Part shown: in pieces, positions 1-10,146 of the stretch
How positions within the stretch are numbered: the stretch's first letter is position 1
Layout: each line of letters starts with the position of its first letter
Assembly: GCA_947053455.1 (NCBI GenBank)
Contig: CAMRSV010000002.1
Coordinates: 57,502 to 121,501, forward strand
Origin: an uncultured Alphaproteobacteria bacterium
GTDB taxonomy: Bacteria > Pseudomonadota > Alphaproteobacteria > Rs-D84
Length of the DNA: 64,000 nt
Direction of reading: 5' to 3'
The notes under the pieces: generated by a model
What the model saw: the letters and a program-made list of their open reading frames with translations, nothing else
What the model was told of the DNA's origin: nothing
The model's database searches: none
Program-made: the position numbers and the translations under genes

Positions 1-84
1 ACCACAGGATGCGTAATGTCGGAAATTCCCGAAGAAAAACCGGCCACCCCACAAATGCCGGGTGGCATGCCGGGCATGATGTAA
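1..84 (+). CDS. groL: Chaperonin GroEL, C-terminal end (partial)
   Basis: Frame 1 reads TTGCVMSEIPEEKPATPQMPGGMPGMM*, the typical GroEL tail with a GGM-rich C-terminus; not in the ORF track because it has no start in the window. Confidence 0.85.
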   Translation, partial: TTGCVMSEIPEEKPATPQMPGGMPGMM

Positions 85-106
85 TATAAATGCCCTATAA
101 TTTATA

Positions 107-125
107 CCGCCCCGGATTGGGGCGG
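107..125. terminator. Hairpin CCGCCCCGGATTGGGGCGG after groEL
   Basis: Perfect GC-rich inverted repeat between convergent ORFs. Confidence 0.6.
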
Positions 126-130
126 TAATA

Positions 131-382
131 TTATTCATTAAAATACGGTGGTAAATGCAATGAACGATGCGTTGCCGATATAAAACAAATCAATTGAAAT
201 GTACTGGGGGTATATCGACCGCTTATGAACCGTTGATATTCTGCGTCCGTCATACAAAGCGCGGTTTGCGCAATATGGTCGGGGATGTTTAATTCGTCTT
301 GGATTTGACGGACCTGTTGATATAGTTTTAGCGCAGGTTTTCTTTCCATGCCTAATTTCCCCCATATTTTGAAATCAAACAA
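131..382 (-). CDS. Small putative DNA-binding (HTH-like) protein
   Basis: 83-aa ORF; IPDHIAQTALCMTDAEYQRFISGRYTPSTFQL resembles an XRE-like HTH; an internal Met start is possible. Confidence 0.45.
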   Translation of the reverse strand: MFDFKIWGKLGMERKPALKLYQQVRQIQDELNIPDHIAQTALCMTDAEYQRFISGRYTPSTFQLICFISATHRSLHLPPYFNE

Positions 383-389
383 AAAACCA

Positions 390-1015
390 CTAGAAAACTT
401 TCAAGTGGTTGGAGGTTGAGAACTATAATTCTCGGAAAATAGTGCCACTTATTTATATATATCGTGACCCTCCAACCTGCTGGTTGGAGATGTTTTTTGT
501 CATCACTGACACCGAAAATTGAGATTCTCATATCTCAAATAGTATACTACTATCACTTGTAATTTTAACACACAGGAATCAAATTGCAAACAATTTATTA
601 TCCATTGGATTGCCACGCCACCCGGCGCCCCACAATGACAAATAAAAATCATCAAAAAACTTTCATGCAGTTGGAGGTTAAGAACTATAATACTCAATAG
701 TGCCTGTTATTCAACATATTCACAGGCCTCCAACCACAAATATGATTGGAAGATTGTTTCGCCATCTCATGCGTATACGAACAGGTTATGAAGCCTGGTG
801 ACAAAACTCTTGTCACTGTTGAATAACATATCACAATTTTATAAAAAATCAAATATAAAGAATTGAAAAATTATTTAGGTTGGAGCTTCATAACAATCGT
901 ATAAATTGCATGACTTATTGGATATTCGTCATACTCCAACCCATATAAAGTTGGAGATGTATCGCCATCTCATGCGTATACGAACAGTTTATGAAGACTG
1001 GCAAAAGCAACACGC
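390..1015. repeat. Intergenic region with three related structured repeat units
   Basis: GTTGGAG/CTCCAAC arms recur near 407-490, 670-760 and 879-960; cgccatctcatgcgtatacgaacag-ttatgaag-ctgg occurs twice (about 761 and 972). Confidence 0.6.
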
Positions 1016-1080
1016 CTTTGCATTAAGTACTATATCCTAATTATTCAGAATTTGCAATAAGTAAAAACCAAGGGCAAAAA

Positions 1081-1107
1081 ATCCCCGCGACCGCGGGGAT
1101 TTTTTTG
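1081..1107 (-). terminator. Rho-independent terminator (aatCCCCGCGaccGCGGGGattttttt)
   Basis: GC hairpin flanked by A/T runs just past the rne stop. Confidence 0.7.
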
Positions 1108-1113
1108 TTTTAT

Positions 1114-2907
1114 TTAGCCGATTATTTTCTGCCATATGGTTTTCTTTTTCGGCTGTTTCTTGCGGCGGCGGCGCGGCGCATTCATTGTTGTTTTTTTCGC
1201 ATCCGCATGCTGCACATTTTTCTTTTTAACGTCGGTTGACGGTGCATGCGCGGTCAACAATTCTTCCGTTTTGTTCTGTTCCGGGGCAACACGCTGAATT
1301 GAATACTGGTCAATATTCATCAGGCTATCATCACCCACAATTACGATTTCGGTTTCGAACTTGGCCTCCATTTCTGCCAATTCCGCACGCTTGTGATTTA
1401 GCAGATACACCGCCACATCCGTCGGTACGGTCATGATGATTTTCTGCGCGGCCTTGGCCAACAATTTTTCCTGTAGATGACGGAACATTATTATTGCGGC
1501 GGTCTGAATACTGGGCACAACACCCGCCCCCATGCAGTACGGGCACTGAACATAAGACGATTCCATAAAACTACTGCGCAGTCTTTGGCGCGACAGCATC
1601 AAAACCCCAAAATTATTAATCTTGGCCACCTGGGTGCGTGCACGGTCGCGTTTCATAACCTCGCGCATTTTTAGTTCCAGTTTGCGATTGTTGCGTTCTT
1701 CCTCCATATCAATAAAGTCAATCGCGACAATACCCGCCAAATCGCGCAGGCGCAGTTGCAGGGCGATTTCCTCGGCTGCCTCCAAATTGGTGTTAAGCGC
1801 CGTTTGCTCAATATCCTTTTCCTTAATCGCGCGCGATGAATTAACGTCAATTGTAACCATCGCCTCGGTCTGATTTATAACCAATGAGCCGCCCGACGGC
1901 AACTGAACGTATGGACCGTGCAGACCCTCTAACTGCTTTTCAACGCCGGCCTTTACCATTAATGGAACGCCTGCATCCTTGTAATTCACCAATTGTTTGC
2001 GCGGGGCGCGGCCGTACATTTGCTGAAAATATTGTTTCGCGGCTTCAAACGCCTCTTCGCCCTGGATAATTAATACATCATCCTTGTCCGACAGGAAATC
2101 GCGCACAACGCGACGCAGAAGCGAATCTTCGGTATGAATAGTTACCGGCGCAACCGATTCCAATGTGGTCTTGCGAATTTCATTCCACAAATTGACCAAG
2201 TAATCATAGTCCGCCGCGATATCCGCCGCCGACGCGCCAAACGCCGCCGTGCGCAGGACAACCGTCATTCCCTTTGGAATTTTTAACCCGTGCAGAATTT
2301 CACGCAAACGCGCGCGTTCGGGTTTGTCCGAAATCTTTTTGGAAATACCGTAACTGTTACGCTTGCGGGAATTGGGCATCAATACCGCAAACCGTCCCGC
2401 CAATGACAGGTACGTCGTCATGGACGCACCCTTTTGACCGCGTTCTTCCTTCACGCCCTGAACCAGCAAGATTTGTTTCGGCTTAATAACATCCTGAATT
2501 TTGAATTCACGCGCGCGCTTGGCAAATTCCTTGTTGTCTTCGCCGGCACTCTGGTCATCATATTCGGCGACTTCGTCCCCTTCGTCATCGGGGTCATCAT
2601 CATCGTCAACGATGTTGGCATGCGCCAATTCCAGTAATTTTTTCTTTTGCTCGGCCGTTACCTGATAATATTCGGGGTTGATTTCCGAAAACGGTAAAAA
2701 TCCGTTCTTGCCCGAACCGTAATCAACAAACGCCGCCTGCAGCGATGGTTCAACACGAATTACTTTTGCAAGATAAATATTTCCCTTTATCTGGGGCTTG
2801 GTCGTGGTTTCAACATCAAAATCAGAAACACGATTTGTTGCGGTATCCACAACAACGACGCGTGTTTCCTCCGGGTGGACTGCATCCACATAAATTTTCT
2901 TTGACAT
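1114..2907 (-). CDS. rne: Ribonuclease E/G family
   Basis: S1-like N-terminus, DVNSSRAIKEKDIEQTALNTNLEAAEEIALQLRLRDLAGIVAIDFIDM, CPYCMGAG Zn-link; start at MSKKIYVD (2907). Confidence 0.93.
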   Translation of the reverse strand: MSKKIYVDAVHPEETRVVVVDTATNRVSDFDVETTTKPQIKGNIYLAKVIRVEPSLQAAFVDYGSGKNGFLPFSEINPEYYQVTAEQKKKLLELAHANIVDDDDDPDDEGDEVAEYDDQSAGEDNKEFAKRAREFKIQDVIKPKQILLVQGVKEERGQKGASMTTYLSLAGRFAVLMPNSRKRNSYGISKKISDKPERARLREILHGLKIPKGMTVVLRTAAFGASAADIAADYDYLVNLWNEIRKTTLESVAPVTIHTEDSLLRRVVRDFLSDKDDVLIIQGEEAFEAAKQYFQQMYGRAPRKQLVNYKDAGVPLMVKAGVEKQLEGLHGPYVQLPSGGSLVINQTEAMVTIDVNSSRAIKEKDIEQTALNTNLEAAEEIALQLRLRDLAGIVAIDFIDMEEERNNRKLELKMREVMKRDRARTQVAKINNFGVLMLSRQRLRSSFMESSYVQCPYCMGAGVVPSIQTAAIIMFRHLQEKLLAKAAQKIIMTVPTDVAVYLLNHKRAELAEMEAKFETEIVIVGDDSLMNIDQYSIQRVAPEQNKTEELLTAHAPSTDVKKKNVQHADAKKTTMNAPRRRRKKQPKKKTIWQKIIG

Positions 2908-3113
2908 TTTGTAATCCTTTGTTTTGTGATGCGTATGCAATGGAAACAACCCGTCCCCGTGGGGCGTCCAAGCCCATGCCAAGAGAAGGCGCAATGATGA
3001 TAAACAGCGCGTCGCGGATTATTGAAAAAAGTGATAGTATAAACACCTGTATTAACCCCATGTCATACGACAAGGTTAAGCATAGCACGCCCCACCACGC
3101 AAAGGCAAGGTAT

Positions 3114-4136
3114 TTATTTTCCGGTCTTTTTATTTTTGCGAACTGGGATTCGGGGAATTTTTTCCTTGGCCTCGTTAATCCAGCGACGCATCCGCGCCCG
3201 CAGCCAGTTTTCATATATAAAGAACAGCCCGCCAACCCCGATTAATGGCAACACGTAATATATTATGCGATACGCCAACAATGCACCAAAAACACTTGCC
3301 TTGTCAATGTCGGTCGGCAATGCAATTAGGAAAATACTCTCAAACACACCGATGCCGCCGGGAACCTGGCTGAAAACGCCGGTGGTCTGCGCAATTACAA
3401 ACAATCCGATAAATGTTCCAAACGGAATTGCCCAAAACGGCCGCAGGCAGAAATACAGCACCAAACCTGCCAAAACACTGTCCGTGATACCCAAAAGCAT
3501 TTGAATGATGGCCATTTGGGTTGTGGGAATCTCAAACCGAACAGTGCCGATTTTTACACTTTTACCATGAAAGAACACAGTCATTGCAAAATATGCCAAT
3601 ATTGCCGCTGCACATGCGATAAATAGCGTATTAATACCGACACTGGCGCCCATGGAATTTTCAAACACATGACGCGGCACCAGAAAATATCCCATAACAA
3701 CAATCGCCGAACATCCCAGAAAATAAGTAAAACCGGATATGGTCAACATTTTTAAAATATCGCCCCCCCGAATTCGCCAACGGGTGTAAAGGCGATATCT
3801 AATCGCGCCACCAGAGACAACAGCATGCCCGGCATTATTGCTGATTGCAAAGCCCAACATCCCGGCCAGCATCCATTTCCACCAAGAAACCTTTTGATTT
3901 TCACCAACATAATTCAATGCCAGATAATCATACAGCGCCAATGCAAAATATCCCGCCAAACACGCCAGACACGCCCCCGCCAGATTAATCAGCGGAATAT
4001 CAGTAATTGCATGCCAAATGTCAGCCAAACTGTATGAATGCAATTGCCACCATAGCATACCTGCCGCCAGAATAAAAAAGAAAATCCCCGAATAACTAAT
4101 AAGTTTTTTTAGAATCCGCTTTGTCTTTGCCGACAT
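3114..4136 (-). CDS. Lysylphosphatidylglycerol synthase TM region / UPF0104-type membrane protein
   Basis: Multiple TM segments with SNNAGHAVVSGGAIRYRLYTRWR and GVFSQVPGGIGVFES motifs. Confidence 0.75.
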   Translation of the reverse strand: MSAKTKRILKKLISYSGIFFFILAAGMLWWQLHSYSLADIWHAITDIPLINLAGACLACLAGYFALALYDYLALNYVGENQKVSWWKWMLAGMLGFAISNNAGHAVVSGGAIRYRLYTRWRIRGGDILKMLTISGFTYFLGCSAIVVMGYFLVPRHVFENSMGASVGINTLFIACAAAILAYFAMTVFFHGKSVKIGTVRFEIPTTQMAIIQMLLGITDSVLAGLVLYFCLRPFWAIPFGTFIGLFVIAQTTGVFSQVPGGIGVFESIFLIALPTDIDKASVFGALLAYRIIYYVLPLIGVGGLFFIYENWLRARMRRWINEAKEKIPRIPVRKNKKTGK

Positions 4137-4350
4137 ATAAATCCTTTTTAGCGTAGTCAAGGTTAGCAATAATATATTAAAATGCAAAGACAAAAAACAC
4201 TTTACAAATAAGGGCATTATAAATTATTATCTGCATGTCACGGAATTGTTTCGTGGCGGGGCCTGATAACCCCATTCTGTGCGTCCGAACAATTATTCGG
4301 CGGTATGCGCCATTTTTGCTCTGACGATAAACAAAAAGCTCCTGGCTCAT

Positions 4351-4437
4351 GGTCAGGAGGGTTGCGAATATAAAAATAAGCACGCAATTCACAGAATTGT
4401 TATCAGCCTCCTGACCATCATTAATTGATGGTTTTTT
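4351..4437 (+). promoter_or_regulatory. Attenuator-like leader upstream of an exported Cys-rich protein
   Basis: Exact 10-bp inverted repeat GGTCAGGAGG (4351-4360)/CCTCCTGACC (4407-4416), overlapping the terminator-like hairpin CCATCAttaatTGATGGTTTTTT (4415-4437). Confidence 0.55.
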
Positions 4438-4460
4438 GAGTGGTAAACTAGGGGGAAGAT

Positions 4461-5111
4461 GTGAAAAAAATATTGTTTTTTTGTATATATGCAATGAGCG
4501 CGCTGACTACAAACGGCCTTGTTGCGGCGGATTATACATCTAGTGGCACACGTGTACCAGATGATGACTATATTTATTTCAGCGACGGTTACATGTGTTC
4601 GGACACATCTATTAATTCTGTTTCAAATCCAAATTCATTCAAAATTCTTACCGATGGCCAAACACTATACGATTCACAAAAGCGCGAATTGCTGTTATGT
4701 TGTGAATTCTATGGATATTGGGTCAGCTATGGCAACGTTCAGTCCCTGCCGGCCATCCCAACATGCGGAACGAAATATAATTGGGTAAGCTTGGGCGCCA
4801 ATCGCTATTGCCAGGCGACAATGAAATCAACATATGACAGATGCGATAATTTGAATGGTTCCGGCGTTATTCCCAGTTCCAATGCCACGGGCGCATGCCA
4901 ATATTCCAACGGGACATGCACAACATTTACGCATTGTGGACGCGGATATTATAAAGACGGAAACACATGCATCCAATGTCCCGATGGTGGCACAACATCT
5001 GGGTATACAAACAACGGGATAACCGCATGTAAGCTGCAATCCGGCACCAATAGCGCGGATGCGACCGGAACCTTTCTTATCTCTGGCGGCAGTTGCCCCT
5101 ACTTAAGCTAA
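4461..5111 (+). CDS. Secreted cysteine-rich protein of unknown function
   Basis: GTG start, signal peptide, Cys-rich motifs such as GYYKDGNTCIQCPDGGTTSGYTNNGITAC. Confidence 0.7.
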   Translation: MKKILFFCIYAMSALTTNGLVAADYTSSGTRVPDDDYIYFSDGYMCSDTSINSVSNPNSFKILTDGQTLYDSQKRELLLCCEFYGYWVSYGNVQSLPAIPTCGTKYNWVSLGANRYCQATMKSTYDRCDNLNGSGVIPSSNATGACQYSNGTCTTFTHCGRGYYKDGNTCIQCPDGGTTSGYTNNGITACKLQSGTNSADATGTFLISGGSCPYLS

Positions 5112-5218
5112 ACCGAACTTTATTTATTGAAACATAAAAGTCTATATCCTTTTGACAAAACTACTTGACAAATCATATTTTTGGGATATTATGCCTAGTA
5201 CGTTAACAAGGTGTATTT

Positions 5219-5962
5219 ATGTTCAATAAATTAAGAATGAAAATGGCCGCGCGTCGTGTAAAGCGTCAAAATGAACGCCGTGCCAAGAAAAAGGCCCAAA
5301 ACAGCCAAATCGCAACGAAACATTGTGGCATTGGGGCATTGTGGATGCGTATCTGCAAAATCGATTTTATTGGTTTACTGAATCTGGCGTTGTTGTTGGT
5401 AATCATCGCGATTTTCTCTGTGCTGATTATTGATAATTTGAATTGCCACCGGCCGCGATTGATTGTGGCTGAAAAAAACACGCCGAATATGGAATACAAT
5501 ATTACTAATACCCGGAAACCACAAAAAACACCGGCGCCTACTATGCGCACGGTTAAACCGCGTTCACAGACAAAATCACTGCCGATACTTCGCGATGCCA
5601 CGACACGCATGTATACGACTGAACCTGTAAATATTGTTCCCGTAAAAAAGGACGCCGTTATTGAACAACAGACGGTACGAAACAATAAAAATATTTATGG
5701 CGACACAATTATTGATGGTCGCGGCACAGCGCATATTTTACGCACAGGCGATACGGTCAACGGTAACCTATATTTACAAAACATGCGTAAATATACACTG
5801 CCTTGCGGGGTTACGATTCGCGGCAATTTGTTTCTGCGTGACCTAAATTTGCTGCAGTTTTGCGGGGAATTCACAGTTACTGGGAATATTTATGTAAGTC
5901 CGCGTTCATCGTTCGGACCTCTGCCGCGAACCGCACACATTGGCGGCCATCTGATATTCTAA
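5219..5962 (+). CDS. Single-pass membrane protein with a bactofilin-like/beta-helical C-terminus
   Basis: TM LLNLALLLVIIAIFSVLII; repeats GDTVNGNLYLQNM / GVTIRGNLFLRDL / EFTVTGNIYV. Confidence 0.6.
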   Translation: MFNKLRMKMAARRVKRQNERRAKKKAQNSQIATKHCGIGALWMRICKIDFIGLLNLALLLVIIAIFSVLIIDNLNCHRPRLIVAEKNTPNMEYNITNTRKPQKTPAPTMRTVKPRSQTKSLPILRDATTRMYTTEPVNIVPVKKDAVIEQQTVRNNKNIYGDTIIDGRGTAHILRTGDTVNGNLYLQNMRKYTLPCGVTIRGNLFLRDLNLLQFCGEFTVTGNIYVSPRSSFGPLPRTAHIGGHLIF

Positions 5963-6069
5963 TATTGCTTCTGTTAGGCTCAAAAGACCGTGCACATGTA
6001 CGGTCTTTTTTAATGGATTTGAAAAATTTGATATGTTATAATTCCCAATATCCAAACAAAGGGAAACAA

Positions 6070-6324
6070 ATGAAAACTTTTGATAAAATATTGAATGTAT
6101 TAACACGTAATATCGGATACACGATTGTACTGGTCGTGGCGATAATCCTGTTTGTATATTTTTCAAATGGCCTGATTGAAGGGGCAATTACTGCCCTGTC
6201 CGCATTAGTGGGTTATGCGTGCATATTGCAACTGCATCGCGATTATAAGCGTGCCAATGCACCACGTGCCGTACCGGCGAAAAAAGCAGCCACTAAAAAG
6301 ACCCCGGCAAAAAAGAAAAAATAA
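6070..6324 (+). CDS. Small membrane protein with a Lys/Ala/Pro-rich tail
   Basis: MKTFDKILNVLTRN... two TM segments and tail AVPAKKAATKKTPAKKKK. Confidence 0.55.
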   Translation: MKTFDKILNVLTRNIGYTIVLVVAIILFVYFSNGLIEGAITALSALVGYACILQLHRDYKRANAPRAVPAKKAATKKTPAKKKK

Positions 6325-6401
6325 TAACATTTGTAATAAACTAAAAATCCCCACATATTGCGGGGATTTTTATTATCATTACGAAACAATTAATTAAATT
6401 T

Positions 6402-6731
6402 TTATTTTGTTTCCGTATTCGGAACCACAGGTTGCGCGGCATCTGCGTTTTCCTGCATAATTATTTCCTGGCGCAGCTCACTTTGATTACGGGACATATC
6501 GGACTTGGACGATACCAGCGCCAGCGCCGCGCACAATATAAAGAATATTGTCGCCAACCATGCCGTCGCCCGCGTTAAGAAATTACCAGCCGCCGCACCT
6601 GTCAAGGCACCCCCAAACATTGATGCCGCCGCCGAGCCGGACATGCCGGAGCCTTCGGACTTCTGTAATAAAATCAATCCAATCATAAAGATTGCAACAA
6701 TTACCAACAATACTAACAAAATTGAAAACAT
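6402..6731 (-). CDS. secG: Preprotein translocase subunit SecG
   Basis: GLILLQKSEGSGMSGSAAASMFGGALTGAAAGNFLTRATAWLA. Confidence 0.9.
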   Translation of the reverse strand: MFSILLVLLVIVAIFMIGLILLQKSEGSGMSGSAAASMFGGALTGAAAGNFLTRATAWLATIFFILCAALALVSSKSDMSRNQSELRQEIIMQENADAAQPVVPNTETK

Positions 6732-6762
6732 ATTTTTTCCTTATTTAAATTATGACTTGATT

Positions 6763-7410
6763 TTATATGTCACCATCTGAAATTGCAAGTTTTTTCAACA
6801 GTGCACCCGCGGCATTTATACTGGCTCCCTTTTTGGATGAACCGCGCCCCGTGGCCGATTTGTCCATGGCGGACACCCGGACTTCAAATACCGGACTGTG
6901 TGATGCGCCATGGGGCGCCATATATTCATATTCCGGTAATTTTCCGTTCCAGTTCTTTTGAACAAATTCTTGCAGTGCGCTTTTTGCATCCTTTGGGGCA
7001 ACCGCGTCCCGCGCCGCCAATGGCCGCCACAGGTCGGCGATAACTGTTGCCGCCGCCTCAAATCCGCCGTCTAGATAAATGGCACCAAACACGGCCTCCA
7101 TCGCGTTAGCCAAAATATGATTAATGCGCCCACCAGTAATATGCCCATGATGCAGATAATCGGGAACCCCCAATTTCCTTGCAACATCGGCCAACGTTAT
7201 CGTTGACACCAAAACGGAATGACGCCGCGCCAGGTCACCTTCAGGTTCGGTGGGAAACATATCAAACAGCATTCGCGCCACCGTTAACCCCAACACCCGG
7301 TCACCCAGAAATTCCAAACGTTCATTGTTATGCGCGGCGTCAGCTCCACTCTGCGTCATAGCCAATTCCAGCAACTGCGCATTTTTGAATGTGTAATTTA
7401 GTTTATCCAT
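6763..7410 (-). CDS. rnc: Ribonuclease III
   Basis: NNERLEFLGDRVLGL signature and C-terminal dsRBD. Confidence 0.92.
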   Translation of the reverse strand: MDKLNYTFKNAQLLELAMTQSGADAAHNNERLEFLGDRVLGLTVARMLFDMFPTEPEGDLARRHSVLVSTITLADVARKLGVPDYLHHGHITGGRINHILANAMEAVFGAIYLDGGFEAAATVIADLWRPLAARDAVAPKDAKSALQEFVQKNWNGKLPEYEYMAPHGASHSPVFEVRVSAMDKSATGRGSSKKGASINAAGALLKKLAISDGDI

Positions 7411-7527
7411 CTTTTATTTCTTTTTTTAATCGCATTAAATTATATTAGATGATTGGAAGTGTTTGGAAAATCCATAGTGCACAAATGATACATCAGGGAC
7501 ACCAAACACGACAAGCATCAATAGAAT

Positions 7528-8406
7528 TTAATGTACCCCCAGGCCTATGCGCGACCAACGTATCTTCTTGCCCCATGACCACACGGCCAACATTGGTGAA
7601 TAATAGTTGTGCGAATACCAAACGAACCACACCCGCCCCAGAACATTATCACGCGGTACAAAACCTATTTCGGCACGGCTATCGGCGCTGTTGTCGCGAT
7701 TATCACCCATGAAAAAGAAATGGTTTTCCGGCACAGTGTATACCGGCGTATCGTCAAAACGTGCATCGTCGGCGTATTCAATTATGCTGTGGGTAACGCC
7801 GTTCGGCAAAGTTTCGGTGTATTCAGTCACATTGAATACGCCGCACGCACCTTCATACATGCGACAGAACTTATCATCCTTGTATTCAATTGTATATCCG
7901 AAATCAGCCGGTTTATTGTCGACCCATATTTCATTTCCGCGCACAACCATGTTGTCACGATAATATCCAACGCTGCGAATAGATTTCGGCAATGTCGCAA
8001 CCACATATGGCCGCGGATTGTCACGCGGTACAATTTCACCATTTATATACAACCGACCGCCAATCATCTGAATGGTGTCGCCGGGCTTACCAATCAAACG
8101 TTTAACAAAATCCTGGGATTCGTTGACGGGATTACGGAAAACAATAACATCGCCGATTTTGGGTTCTGTTGCAAAAAAGCGTCCGTTCCACAATTTCCAC
8201 GAACCAAACGGGAAAGAATAACGTGAATAACCATATGACCACTTGGTGACAAAAATGTGATCGCCAACATTTAACGTCGGTATCATTGACCCAGACGGAA
8301 TATTAAACGGTTCCAACAGAAAGCTTCTGAAAATAATAGCGATAAGCACGCCGTAAAATATTGTGTTAAACCATTCGCGTGATGTATTTGTTTTTTTTGC
8401 TGGCAT
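7528..8406 (-). CDS. lepB: Signal peptidase I
   Basis: FNIPSGSMIPTLNVGDHIFVTKWSYG and FFMGDNRDNSADSR motifs. Confidence 0.93.
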   Translation of the reverse strand: MPAKKTNTSREWFNTIFYGVLIAIIFRSFLLEPFNIPSGSMIPTLNVGDHIFVTKWSYGYSRYSFPFGSWKLWNGRFFATEPKIGDVIVFRNPVNESQDFVKRLIGKPGDTIQMIGGRLYINGEIVPRDNPRPYVVATLPKSIRSVGYYRDNMVVRGNEIWVDNKPADFGYTIEYKDDKFCRMYEGACGVFNVTEYTETLPNGVTHSIIEYADDARFDDTPVYTVPENHFFFMGDNRDNSADSRAEIGFVPRDNVLGRVWFVWYSHNYYSPMLAVWSWGKKIRWSRIGLGVH

Positions 8407-8475
8407 TTTTATTCCTTTCTTTACGCGCTTATTTTAGAACTTGAATTGATTCAGCGCAAGTTTTAATATGCAATT

Positions 8476-9996
8476 ATGATTTCTTTGAGTTCAATAATAT
8501 TCAGCGGCATGGATGCCATACAGATTGATGTTCAGGTTCAATTGGCATCGGGTCTATCAAAACCAGAATTTAATATAATCGGCCTGGCTGATCGTGCGGT
8601 TAAAGAATCCGCGGAAAGAATACGAAACGTACTATCGGCGCTAAATTTGGCGTTACCGCCAAAACGTCTGACGGTGAATCTGTCGCCGGCCGACGTTGAA
8701 AAATCGGGTTCACATTTTGATTTACCGATATTGTGCGGAATTTTATGCGCCATTGGTGTTTTACCCGAAGAAAAACTATCACAATACATGATACTGGGGG
8801 AAATCGGGCTGGACGGTGCAATTGTCAAAACAGATGGAATACTGCCCGCTGCCGTGTGGGCTGCGAAACACAATATGGGCATAATATGTCCCGCCGCCCA
8901 AGGGGCAGAGGCAGCCCTGTCGCATAATAACGACATTCTGGCAGCGGCGCATGTTATGGAATTGATAAACCATTTTAACGGAACGCAGATTTTACGCGCC
9001 CCGGCAATCCATACACCGGCACAAAATGCCGCAACAAACATTGGTGATATGGCCGATGTTCACGGTCAAACAGCGGCCAAACGCGCGCTTGAAATCGCGG
9101 CGGCGGGCGGGCATGCAATGCTAATGATTGGACCGCCGGGGTCCGGAAAAACGATGTTGGCATCTAGATTGCCCACAATATTGCCAGAAATGACGACGGA
9201 TGAAATTCTAGAAACATCAACAATATATTCAATCGCAGGGAAAATGGAAAACAATGCGCTGATTTCAACGCGACCATTTCGTGCGGTACACCATACGGCC
9301 AGCGCGCCCGCACTAGCCGGTGGAGGCTCAAATGCGCGACCGGGCGAAATATCATTGGCGCACAATGGTGTGCTCTTTCTAGATGAATTGCCAGAATTTA
9401 ATCGGACGACTTTGGAAATCCTGCGCCAGCCGATGGAATCTGGTCACATAACAATTTCACGCGCGCGACAAAATGCAAAATATCCCGCCCGGTTTCAGCT
9501 AATCGCTGCAATGAATCCATGCCCGTGCGGACATTTGGGAAACACGGCACTGGCGTGTTCGCGTGCCCCCAGATGCGCCGAGGCATATCAAAATAAAATC
9601 TCTGGACCATTACTGGATAGAATAGATTTGCATGTTGATGTAGATGCCGTAAACCCATGGGAAATGAAAAATAACGATGATACCCCACGCGAAAGCAGCG
9701 AAGATATTCGCAAACGCGTTGTTGCCGCACGCCGTCGCCAAATAGAACGCCAGGGATGCGTCAATGCGCGACTGGACGGGCCGGAATTGGAACGCGCGGC
9801 GCCATTATCAACAGAATTGACAGATTTTTTAAACAACGCCGCGGAACGTATGGGTATGTCTGCACGTGGATATAATCGGGTAAAACGAATTGCGCGTACA
9901 ATTGCCGATTTGCGTGGGTCTGAAAACATTGAAATAACGGATTTGGCCGAAGCTCTGTCATACCGCCAAATCGGCCGCGGTAAATTTTCAGCCTAG
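8476..9996 (+). CDS. comM: YifB/ComM family Mg chelatase-like AAA ATPase
   Basis: GPPGSGKTMLASRLPTILP, FLDELPEFNR, MNPCPCGH. Confidence 0.93.
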   Translation: MISLSSIIFSGMDAIQIDVQVQLASGLSKPEFNIIGLADRAVKESAERIRNVLSALNLALPPKRLTVNLSPADVEKSGSHFDLPILCGILCAIGVLPEEKLSQYMILGEIGLDGAIVKTDGILPAAVWAAKHNMGIICPAAQGAEAALSHNNDILAAAHVMELINHFNGTQILRAPAIHTPAQNAATNIGDMADVHGQTAAKRALEIAAAGGHAMLMIGPPGSGKTMLASRLPTILPEMTTDEILETSTIYSIAGKMENNALISTRPFRAVHHTASAPALAGGGSNARPGEISLAHNGVLFLDELPEFNRTTLEILRQPMESGHITISRARQNAKYPARFQLIAAMNPCPCGHLGNTALACSRAPRCAEAYQNKISGPLLDRIDLHVDVDAVNPWEMKNNDDTPRESSEDIRKRVVAARRRQIERQGCVNARLDGPELERAAPLSTELTDFLNNAAERMGMSARGYNRVKRIARTIADLRGSENIEITDLAEALSYRQIGRGKFSA

Positions 9997-10146
9997 AGTA
10001 ATAATTATATTTAATTGCTTTTTACGTGTATTTATGATCATGAACAAAGTCAATAATTATCGCCATTTTTGCCGAAACCTATGGACATATAACATGTCAA
10101 AGAAATAAAAAACGGGGCTCAATGCCCCGTTTGCATAAATACATTT

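Noticed and set aside
390-1015. Possible CRISPR array or tracrRNA region
   Set aside because: Repeats are long, diverged, irregularly spaced (about 210-265 bp) and no cas gene is in view; arms do not fit integron attC R'/R'' consensus either
8538-9041. Antisense ORFs inside yifB, recG, bamA, rne, ligA and others
   Set aside because: Overlap strongly conserved genes on the other strand, with no RBS or protein-like composition
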